A stretch of 14,382 nucleotides of DNA, taken from positions 1-14,382 of the forward strand of contig CAIPUP010000154.1 of assembly GCA_903868285.1 (NCBI GenBank), in the 5' to 3' direction. A model generated the notes under the pieces. That model was not told where the DNA came from. It searched no databases and saw only the letters and a list, made by a program, of their open reading frames with translations. Shown here in pieces: positions 7,167 through 12,655 of this stretch. Made by a program: the position numbers and the translations under genes. The DNA is from an uncultured beta proteobacterium. GTDB taxonomy: Bacteria > Pseudomonadota > Gammaproteobacteria > Burkholderiales > SG8-39. Within the stretch, counting starts at the first letter, position 1. Every line of letters starts with the position of its first letter.

Positions 7167-7712
7167 ATGGCACTGACTTCCACAATCTATGTGTTTGATA
7201 TCGCGCTTGCCGACAGTGATCGCGGTGTCTACGAGCAACTGGCGTTGCGGGTGGCGCGGCATCCGTCCGAGACCGAAAGTTATATGTGGACGCGGGTGCT
7301 GGCCTATTGCCTGGAATATCAGGAAGGCATTGAGTTCTCCAAGGGGCTGTCCGATCCGGATGAGCCACCGATTGCGATACGCGATCTGACTGGTGCGCTG
7401 CAGGCCTGGATCGAGGTCGGCATGCCGGATGCAGCGCGTGTGCATAAGGCCGGCAAGGCTGCGCCACGGGTATCGGTGTATGTCCATCGCGATCCGCTGC
7501 TGTTGTTGCAGCAATGGGCGGGTGAGCGCATCCATCGCCTGGAGCAACTGGCGCTGTTCAGCATCGAGCGCTCGCTGATGGAGGACCTGGTGCGACGGCT
7601 GGAGCGGCGTATGCGCTTTGATCTGTCGGTCAGCGGTGGCGTGCTCTATCTCAACCTGGGTCAGGAAACCCTCACCGGCGCACTCATCCGCCATCCCACC
7701 AGCAGCAGTTGA
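7167..7712 (+). CDS. yaeQ: YaeQ family protein (PD-(D/E)XK-fold, function unclear)
   Basis: The 181-residue protein equals the usual YaeQ length. It begins MALTSTIYVFDIALAD and contains the family motif ARHPSETESYMWTRVLAYCL (about 30-49), followed by DEPP and WIEVGMPDAARVHKA, the acidic/Lys region that places YaeQ in the PD-(D/E)XK nuclease superfamily. No nuclease activity is firmly established for the family, to my knowledge. E. coli YaeQ was reported to suppress loss of RfaH, but that interpretation is not settled. It is divergent from the photolyase gene with only 57 bp between starts, so the promoters must overlap. The start lacks an obvious ribosome binding site. A 19-bp stretch of its 5' coding region (7195-7213) recurs exactly at its stop codon (7709-7727). 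Confidence 0.95.
   Translation: MALTSTIYVFDIALADSDRGVYEQLALRVARHPSETESYMWTRVLAYCLEYQEGIEFSKGLSDPDEPPIAIRDLTGALQAWIEVGMPDAARVHKAGKAAPRVSVYVHRDPLLLLQQWAGERIHRLEQLALFSIERSLMEDLVRRLERRMRFDLSVSGGVLYLNLGQETLTGALIRHPTSSS
7195..7213 (+). repeat. 19-bp direct repeat, copy 1 (inside yaeQ 5' end)
   Basis: TTGATATCGCGCTTGCCGA encodes part of FDIALAD in YaeQ. An identical 19-bp copy lies at 7709-7727, 514 bp downstream, overlapping the yaeQ stop codon. Confidence 0.95.
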
Positions 7713-7727
7713 TATCGCGCTTGCCGA
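7709..7727 (+). repeat. 19-bp direct repeat, copy 2 (across the yaeQ stop codon)
   Basis: This is identical to 7195-7213. Read in the matching frame it continues as DIALAERDG, close to the DIALADSDRG of the YaeQ N-terminus, so the likeness extends past the 19 exact bases. It looks like a remnant of a yaeQ 5' duplication or a recombination junction. The rest of the yaeQ-guaC gap (7728-7829) shows no convincing promoter or terminator. Confidence 0.9.
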
Positions 7728-7829
7728 GCGCGACGGAAATGCGCATGATTCGGCCCGTTTGCCCTGCGCCCAGGTTTTGCTGACGCCATTTTTTTGTCCG
7801 ATTTCTCATTACTTCTGCAGAGACCGACC

Positions 7830-8807
7830 TTGGAAATTTTTGATTACGACCAGATCCTGCTGCTGCCGCGCAAGTGCCGCGTCAACAGCCGTAGCGAATG
7901 CGATACCAGCGTGGAGTTCGGCCCGCGCCGCTTCAAGCTGCCGGTGGTGCCGGCCAACATGAAGACCGTGATTGACGAGGCCTTGTGCGCCTGGCTGGCC
8001 GAGAACGGTTATTTCTATGTGATGCATCGCTTTGACATCGACATCGTGGCGTTTGCCCGCGCCATGCGTGCCCGAAAGCAATTCGTATCGGTTTCAGTCG
8101 GCGTGGGTGAGGCCGATCGCGAGCGCATCGTGCAGTTGGGTGCGGCTGGTGCGGGTGCCGATTACGTCACCATCGATATTGCGCATGGTCATGCCGAGAG
8201 CGTGGGCGAGATGATTCGTCATATCAAATTGCATTTGCCGGATGCCTTCGTCGTGGCGGGCAATGTCGCCACACCGGATGCGGTGACTGATCTGGAACAC
8301 TGGGGCGCCGATGCCACCAAGGTGGGCGTCGGTCCGGGCAAGGTTTGCATCACACGCCTGAAAACCGGCTTTGGTACCGGTGGCTGGCAGTTGGCAGCAC
8401 TGAAGTGGTGTGCCCGTGTCGCCACCAAGCCCATCATTGCCGATGGCGGCATACGCGAGCATGGCGACATCGCCAAGAGCGTGCGCTTTGGCGCCACCAT
8501 GGTGATGATCGGTGCGCTGTTCGCCGGCTTGGAGGAATCGCCCGGCAGCACGGTCGAGGTAGATGGCAAGCGCTACAAGGAATATTTCGGTTCGGCCTCG
8601 GAGTTCAACAAGGGCGAGCGCAAGAATGTCGAAGGCAAGCGCATTCTCGAGCCGGTACGCGGCAACTGGGCCGACACCCTGCGCGAAATGCGCGAAGACC
8701 TGCAAAGCTCCATCTCCTATGCCGGTGGCCGCCAGCTGAGCGATGTACGGCGGGTCAACTACGTCATCCTGGGCCAGAACAACCAGACCGAACATCTGAT
8801 GAGCTGA
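7830..8807 (+). CDS. guaC: GMP reductase (short, Firmicutes-like GuaC type)
   Basis: This enzyme converts GMP to IMP with NADPH in purine salvage. From the TTG at 7830 it is 325 residues (MEIFDYDQILLLP...), the normal length and start for this subgroup. A TTG at 7794 would add 12 non-conserved residues, and there is no in-frame ATG near either. The IMPDH/GMPR barrel motifs are clear: NSRSECDT, VVPANM, YVTIDIAHGH, GVGPGKVC with catalytic Cys173, TGFGTGGWQ, IADGGIREHGD and the GSASEFNKGERKNVEGK loop. It resembles the short ~325-residue GMP reductase typical of Firmicutes more than the 347-residue E. coli GuaC. No CBS domain is present, which argues against IMP dehydrogenase. The 3' end overlaps the rubredoxin reductase gene tail-to-tail by 44 bp. 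Confidence 0.95.
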   Translation: MEIFDYDQILLLPRKCRVNSRSECDTSVEFGPRRFKLPVVPANMKTVIDEALCAWLAENGYFYVMHRFDIDIVAFARAMRARKQFVSVSVGVGEADRERIVQLGAAGAGADYVTIDIAHGHAESVGEMIRHIKLHLPDAFVVAGNVATPDAVTDLEHWGADATKVGVGPGKVCITRLKTGFGTGGWQLAALKWCARVATKPIIADGGIREHGDIAKSVRFGATMVMIGALFAGLEESPGSTVEVDGKRYKEYFGSASEFNKGERKNVEGKRILEPVRGNWADTLREMREDLQSSISYAGGRQLSDVRRVNYVILGQNNQTEHLMS

Positions 8808-10125
8808 GGGCGTCGCCCGGCAGAAGAACCAGCGCACGAACCAGCGCGCTGCGCCGGCTGCATGCTGTGCCGGTCAGGGCAAAGCCCAGCAGCTTGCCCT
8901 CGGGTGACAGGAAGTGCGCCTCGATAGCGTTTGTATCGGCATTTGCTGTGGAGGCTGCTACCCATGCGCCCGCGCTGCCCATAGCGGGTGAACAGACGGT
9001 GATTGGCAGCGCTGGCGTCTTGACGCTCACCGGCATGGGCGGATAGTGCACCGATTGGGCTTGCACGCTGTCATTCGTATCCTGATAGCTGGCCAGGGTG
9101 GCGGCCAGGGCGCGTGCACCATGCATGATGGGCATGACATAGGGCAGCAACATGCCATTGACCTCGGCGCAATCCCCCAGCGCATAGACATGGCGCGCAC
9201 TGGTTTGCAGGCATTGGTTGGTGACGATGCCGCGGCCGATCTGCAGTCCGGCGCTTGCCGCCAGCGCGGTGCGTGGTGCCAGCCCCACTGCTGACAGCAC
9301 CAGATCAGCCTCAAGGCTGTCACCGTTGTCCAGCTGCAATTCCAGGGTGGATGCTGTGGCGCTGTGCTGGATGGTCTTCAGGCTGCGACCCAGATGCCAT
9401 TGCACCCCGGTCTGCTGCAGTGCCTGTTGCAAGGCCTGGGCTGGACCTCGCACGGCACCCGGCAAATCCGAGGGCAGAAGACGTCCCAGTGCTTGCGGTG
9501 CGATATCGATGACCTGCACTGCATGACCGGCGATGGCCAGATCATTGGCGAATTCGCAACCAATCAGGCCACCGCCGAGGATGGCCACGCGCGCTGGTGC
9601 AGTACAGCGCGACAATGCATCGCGAAATGCCCGGTAGTCCTCAAGATCGTTCACCGAGCGAATGTGATCGGCCGCATTGCCGGCGATAGGTAGTCGCAGT
9701 GGCTCGGCCCCCAGCGCCAGCACCAGTTGCGCGTAGTCGATGATCTCGACGGGCGCATGTGTGGCGCACGCCGCATCCTTTTGCGTGCCTTGGCGGATGT
9801 CCTCGCGGATGTCCTCGCGTATGTCATCGCGCAGGTCATCAATCGGCGCCACATGTACCTGGCGCGCCTCGGTGTTGATGGCGATGACGCGATACCTGGT
9901 CAGCACCCGGGCCTGCAGTTGCGTTGCCATGCCGGCGGCATCGGACTGCACCAAGGCCTCGGCCGAGCGATCAGTGGCCAGGGCATTGGACAGGTTCGGT
10001 TTGGCATAGGCACTGCCATCGTCCGCCGTCACCAGCACCAGCGGACGTGTCTGGTCGAGTTTGCGAAATTCACGTGCCAGGGTGTAGCCGGCCAGGCCGG
10101 TGCCGAGAATGAGCAGTGGTTTCAT
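8764..10125 (-). CDS. rubB: Rubredoxin-NAD(+) reductase
   Basis: A 453-residue FAD protein passes electrons from NADH to rubredoxin. It has the N-terminal FAD motif LGTGLAGYTLAREFRKLD (7-24), an NAD-binding motif LGGGLIGCEFAND (183-195) and the C-terminal FAD motif YALGDCAEV (Asp318). ATG 10125 follows a GGAG ribosome binding site with 8-base spacing; the frame opens further upstream but only across rubA. It is clearly longer than typical RubB (about 385 residues). One reason is an insertion built from a four-fold D-D/E-I/L-R repeat (residues 96-111) plus a linker up to about 125. Another is a tail of about 15 residues past the usual end, antisense to the guaC 3' end. It is the last gene of the rbr-rubA-rubB run. 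Confidence 0.95.
   Translation of the reverse strand: MKPLLILGTGLAGYTLAREFRKLDQTRPLVLVTADDGSAYAKPNLSNALATDRSAEALVQSDAAGMATQLQARVLTRYRVIAINTEARQVHVAPIDDLRDDIREDIREDIRQGTQKDAACATHAPVEIIDYAQLVLALGAEPLRLPIAGNAADHIRSVNDLEDYRAFRDALSRCTAPARVAILGGGLIGCEFANDLAIAGHAVQVIDIAPQALGRLLPSDLPGAVRGPAQALQQALQQTGVQWHLGRSLKTIQHSATASTLELQLDNGDSLEADLVLSAVGLAPRTALAASAGLQIGRGIVTNQCLQTSARHVYALGDCAEVNGMLLPYVMPIMHGARALAATLASYQDTNDSVQAQSVHYPPMPVSVKTPALPITVCSPAMGSAGAWVAASTANADTNAIEAHFLSPEGKLLGFALTGTACSRRSALVRALVLLPGDALSSSDVRSGCSGPG
9793..9840 (-). repeat. Four 12-bp tandem repeats inside rubB, encoding (D-D/E-I/L-R)x4
   Basis: On the plus strand the units are GCGGATGTCCTC (twice), GCGTATGTCATC and GCGCAGGTCATC. They read in frame on the minus strand as DDLR, DDIR, EDIR, EDIR (RubB residues 96-111). 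Two units are identical and two are diverged. The unit is a multiple of three, so copy-number change would keep the frame. The insert lies in the FAD domain between two conserved segments, probably as a charged surface loop or helix. Confidence 0.92.
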
Positions 10126-10171
10126 GAGGCTGACTCCAGTGGGTGCGTGGGTGGCTGGTCTGCGTTCGGTC

Positions 10172-10369
10172 TCAGACGCTGATTTCCACCATGTCGAAAT
10201 CGGCTTTGGCCACGCCGCAATCCGGGCAGGCCCAGTCGGCCGGGATATCAGCCCAGCGGGTGCCGGCGGTGATGCCCTCATCGGGCAGTCCTTGTTCTTC
10301 GTCATAGATGAAGCCGCAGACGATGCATTGCCAGGTTTTGAGATCGTTGCTCTGTGCAGTGGTGTTCAT
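10172..10369 (-). CDS. rubA: Rubredoxin
   Basis: This 65-residue mononuclear iron electron carrier has the two metal-binding knuckles CIVCG (Cys15, Cys18) and CPDCG (Cys48, Cys51), with the conserved core FIYDEEQGLPDEGI and GTRWADIPADW between them. An AAGGAAA ribosome binding site precedes ATG 10369. It lies 30 bp after the rubrerythrin stop and 46 bp before rubB, all on the same strand, so the three are probably co-transcribed. It probably carries electrons from RubB to the adjacent rubrerythrin, which lacks its own rubredoxin domain. Confidence 0.97.
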   Translation of the reverse strand: MNTTAQSNDLKTWQCIVCGFIYDEEQGLPDEGITAGTRWADIPADWACPDCGVAKADFDMVEISV

Positions 10370-10399
10370 GATGGTTTCCTTGTTGATTGTTTTGGTGAA

Positions 10400-10873
10400 T
10401 TACTGGCTGAGCGATGCCAGTTGCTGGCGGTAGTGGTTGGCATGACGCTCTTCCACATTGGCCAGCGCGGCAAAGCGTCGTGCGGCTTTCGCCAGCGTCT
10501 GGGCAAAGCGTGCCGCGTGTTCTTTGGATTCGGCGATCTGTTCGTCCATTTCCGCCACAGCGGCAGCGTTGCCTTCCTGTTCGGCCAGGTGGCGGAACTG
10601 CGGATACATCTCGGTGTATTCGTAGGTCTCGCCCTCGATCGCCATCTGCAGCGCGCGTGCCGGGGTCATCTCCGACTTCGGGTAGAGCAGATCGAGGTGA
10701 CCGAAAGCGTGCTGCACTTCCTGGTCGGCGGTTTGCTCGAATACCCGGGCAGTAGCCTCGTCACCGGCGGCGCGGGCGATGCGGGCGAAGTAGCGGTATT
10801 TGATGTGGGCCATCGATTCGCCGGCAAACGCGGCTTCGATGTTCTTGACGGTCACGGATTCGATCTTGCTCAT
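10400..10873 (-). CDS. Rubrerythrin, diiron domain only (no fused rubredoxin domain)
   Basis: A 157-residue ferritin-like diiron protein, most likely a peroxidase reducing H2O2 in the cytoplasm. ATG 10873 follows an AAAGGAAA site; the frame extends upstream to 10978 without a start signal. The metal-ligand pattern of rubrerythrin is complete: Glu19 (GES), Glu52/His55 (EVQH), Glu82/Glu85 (GETYE) and Glu115/His119. The spacings match those recalled for Desulfovibrio rubrerythrin. Classical rubrerythrins continue with a C-terminal rubredoxin domain of about 40 residues. Here the protein ends at HANHYRQQLASLSQ, and a separate rubredoxin gene starts 30 bp later, so the two functions appear split. 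It lies directly downstream of oxyR, consistent with a peroxide-defence role. Confidence 0.94.
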   Translation of the reverse strand: MSKIESVTVKNIEAAFAGESMAHIKYRYFARIARAAGDEATARVFEQTADQEVQHAFGHLDLLYPKSEMTPARALQMAIEGETYEYTEMYPQFRHLAEQEGNAAAVAEMDEQIAESKEHAARFAQTLAKAARRFAALANVEERHANHYRQQLASLSQ

Positions 10874-10902
10874 GTTCAGTTTCCTTTCGGTCTCCAGTTG
10901 GC

Positions 10903-10921
10903 GCGTTGCACTGTGCAACGC
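10903..10921. promoter_or_regulatory. Perfect 19-bp palindrome in the rubrerythrin leader
   Basis: GCGTTGCACTGTGCAACGC is a perfect 9-1-9 palindrome, 29 bp upstream of the rbr ATG. Its perfect symmetry suggests an operator for a dimeric repressor. As RNA it could also form a 7-bp hairpin with a 5-nt loop, upstream of the ribosome binding site. I do not recognise the motif as the site of a known regulator. Confidence 0.75.
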
Positions 10922-10945
10922 ATGGAGCGGATTCTGAACACGCCG

Positions 10946-10984
10946 TATCGATTGATCCAATTGATTGTTGCAAATCAATCGATA
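10946..10984. promoter_or_regulatory. Long 11-bp inverted repeat in the AT-rich oxyR-rbr gap
   Basis: TATCGATTGAT (10946-10956) and its perfect complement ATCAATCGATA (10974-10984) are separated by 17 bp. A further ATTGAT lies inside the spacer (10960-10965). The block ends eight bases before the oxyR stop and is much more AT-rich than its surroundings, so it may hold the rbr promoter and an activator site. TTGCAA at 10968-10973 could act as a -35, but no good -10 is visible. There is no T run to make it a terminator. Confidence 0.65.
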
Positions 10985-10992
10985 GCGAAAAA

Positions 10993-11946
10993 CTAATAGG
11001 CCGGCAGCTCCAGTGGCTGTACGCCGTGCAGTGCGCAGTCGATCACGGCACGGCGCAGCAGGCTGATGGCGGCCAGACGAGGGAAGCTCCGGCGATACAC
11101 CAGCACGACCCGCCGGTCTGGGGTGGGTACGCTGATCGGCACATAGGCCAGCAGGCTGTCGCGCCCGGGCTTGGCCGGAACGCAGCTGGTGGGCAGTACG
11201 GTGACGCCAGTGCCCGAGGCCACCATCTGCCGGATGGTCTCCAGCGACGAGCCCTCGAAGCTGCGCTGTATGCCGTCTTCGGCACTGTCGGCGGCGCCGC
11301 TGCCAAAGCGGTTCAGTGCAGGTGCGGCTTGCAAGACCTGATCGCGAAAGCAGTGCCCGGTGCCCAGCAGTACCACCGCCTGCTTACTCAGGTCGCTGGC
11401 CTTGACCGACTTGCGCGCAGCCCAGGCGTGATCGCGCGGCACGGCCAGCACGAAGGGTTCGTCATAAAGCGGCTGCAGCGCGAAGCCGGGTTCCTCGAAC
11501 GGCAGCGCCAGTATGGCCGCATCCAGTTCGCCTTGTTTGAGCATTTCACGCAGGCGATGGGTGTAGTTCTCTTGCAGCAGCAGGGGCATTTGCGGTGCGC
11601 GCTTATGCAACAGGCGTACTAACGGTGGCAGCAGATAGGGCGCGATGGTGTAGATCATCCCCAGTCGCAGCGGCCCCTGCAGCGGGTCCTTGCCGAGCTT
11701 GGCGACTTCCTTGATCTGCGCGGCCTGCTCCAGCACCCGCTGCGCCTGTTCCACGATGCGCGCCCCGACCGCAGTGGGTGTGACTTCCCCGCTGCCGCGC
11801 TCGAACAGGGCCACGCCGAGTTCGTCCTCGAGTTTTTTCAGCGCCACCGATAGCGTTGGTTGCGACACGAAGCAGGCCTCGGCAGCGCGTCCGAAGTGAC
11901 GCGTGCGTGCCACGGCTACGACATAGCGCAGTTCGGTCAGGGTCAT
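10993..11946 (-). CDS. oxyR: OxyR-type LysR-family peroxide sensor lacking the second redox cysteine
   Basis: A 317-residue LysR-type regulator. The N-terminal winged helix (residues 1-60: MTLTELRYVVAVA..., FVSQPTLSVALKKLEDELG) and the effector domain match OxyR throughout. The peroxidatic cysteine is in GTGHCFRDQVL at exactly Cys199, the E. coli number. The usual resolving Cys208 is Ala (QAAP where QACP-like is expected), and the codon on the coding strand is GCA. A loop insertion of about 12 residues follows (GSGAADSAEDG). Other cysteines lie at about 25, 255 and 304. It is 24 bp downstream of the DUF4337 gene and 119 bp upstream of rbr, all on the minus strand. It is probably a peroxide-responsive regulator of the neighbouring rbr-rubA-rubB genes; this is inferred from position. 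Confidence 0.93.
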   Translation of the reverse strand: MTLTELRYVVAVARTRHFGRAAEACFVSQPTLSVALKKLEDELGVALFERGSGEVTPTAVGARIVEQAQRVLEQAAQIKEVAKLGKDPLQGPLRLGMIYTIAPYLLPPLVRLLHKRAPQMPLLLQENYTHRLREMLKQGELDAAILALPFEEPGFALQPLYDEPFVLAVPRDHAWAARKSVKASDLSKQAVVLLGTGHCFRDQVLQAAPALNRFGSGAADSAEDGIQRSFEGSSLETIRQMVASGTGVTVLPTSCVPAKPGRDSLLAYVPISVPTPDRRVVLVYRRSFPRLAAISLLRRAVIDCALHGVQPLELPAY

Positions 11947-11970
11947 GCTGTTTGTTCTGTGCCGTAGATA

Positions 11971-12537
11971 TCAGAACAGATGCACCGCCATCGGCCAGAA
12001 GGTGCCGATGGCGCAGAACGCGGCTCCCAACAGCCCCAGGCCAAGGGAAATCCATACCAGTGCAGCGACACCGGTAATGACTTCGGCCGAGGCCAGCACG
12101 ATGGCGATCTGCACCGAGGCCGAGGCCAGTTCGTAGTGGTGATAGGCTGCCAGCGAGCGATCGCGCTTGGCCTCGGCTTCCTTGGCCCGCGCCGCCAGTT
12201 CCTTGCGGCCCTCCTTGGTTTCGGGCTCGGAGTCGTAGCGTGCCGCGGTCTTGCGCCATTCGGCGATGCGCTCGGTCATTGCGTTTTTCAGCGCCGGGTT
12301 ATTGAAGCCTGACAGGCTGGTTTCCATTTCATCGGCCGCGGTGCGCACCAGCGTGCTGCGGATGGTCTTGGCCTGGAAGAAGTTCCATAGATTGGCCGCC
12401 TCGATGTTCAGGCTGAGCGCGGTGGTCTGCGCTGCCTTGCCCAGTGTCTCTGACAGTGCCAGCACCAGTGCCAGCACCGCGATCAGCATGGCTACGCGTT
12501 TGTTGGAAATGTCGACATGTCCGTGTCCGCCCGACAT
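11971..12537 (-). CDS. DUF4337 family membrane protein
   Basis: The 188-residue protein starts at ATG 12537 with a strong AGGAG site seven bases upstream. It has a short His/Gly N-terminus (MSGGHGHVDIS), one membrane segment at about 15-34, a charged soluble middle (about 45-130, Glu/Lys/Arg-rich, probably helical), and two membrane segments in the last 50 residues. This layout, with motifs SLNIEAANLWNFFQAK and AAYHHYELA, fits DUF4337, whose function is unknown. It ends 24 bp before oxyR on the same strand, so it is probably co-transcribed with oxyR. Confidence 0.88.
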   Translation of the reverse strand: MSGGHGHVDISNKRVAMLIAVLALVLALSETLGKAAQTTALSLNIEAANLWNFFQAKTIRSTLVRTAADEMETSLSGFNNPALKNAMTERIAEWRKTAARYDSEPETKEGRKELAARAKEAEAKRDRSLAAYHHYELASASVQIAIVLASAEVITGVAALVWISLGLGLLGAAFCAIGTFWPMAVHLF

Positions 12538-12563
12538 CCGTGTTCTCCTTGAGGGTCAATGCT

Positions 12564-12591
12564 TTGAATGAATAAGCCTGTTGAATATAGC
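12564..12591 (+). promoter_or_regulatory. Probable promoter of the MATE transporter gene
   Basis: TTGAAT (12564-12569) and TATAGC (12586-12591) are separated by 16 bp, each matching the sigma-70 hexamers at four of six positions. The region is AT-rich compared with the genes on either side. A start of transcription near 12598 would leave a 58-base leader before the TTG at 12656, and would exclude the earlier TTG at 12581 as the translation start. The same 118-bp gap must also hold the divergent DUF4337 promoter. Confidence 0.5.
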
Positions 12592-12655
12592 CTGTCCGGG
12601 TGCAGTTGCCGCCAGAGGTAGAATCCGCGCCCTGCCCTGTTTTGTCAGGACTGTC

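Noticed and set aside
7110..7694. Upstream extension of the photolyase frame to 724 residues
   Set aside because: The extra part is antisense to yaeQ and precedes the conserved start of the family, so it is not a fusion domain.
7794..7829. TTG 7794 as the guaC start
   Set aside because: It adds 12 residues not found in the family and has no ribosome binding site; TTG 7830 gives the normal start.
9793..9840. CRISPR-like array
   Set aside because: The 12-bp units are contiguous with no spacers and are read in frame inside rubB.
10126..10305. 60-residue N-terminal extension of rubB
   Set aside because: It overlaps rubA in another frame, while ATG 10125 has a ribosome binding site and gives the standard FAD-domain start.
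10946..10984. Rho-independent terminator for oxyR
   Set aside because: The stem is AT-rich with a 17-bp spacer and has no T run after it on the minus strand.
12581..12655. TTG 12581 as the start of the MATE transporter
   Set aside because: It lies inside the likely promoter and gives a long non-conserved N-terminus; TTG 12656 has a better ribosome binding site.
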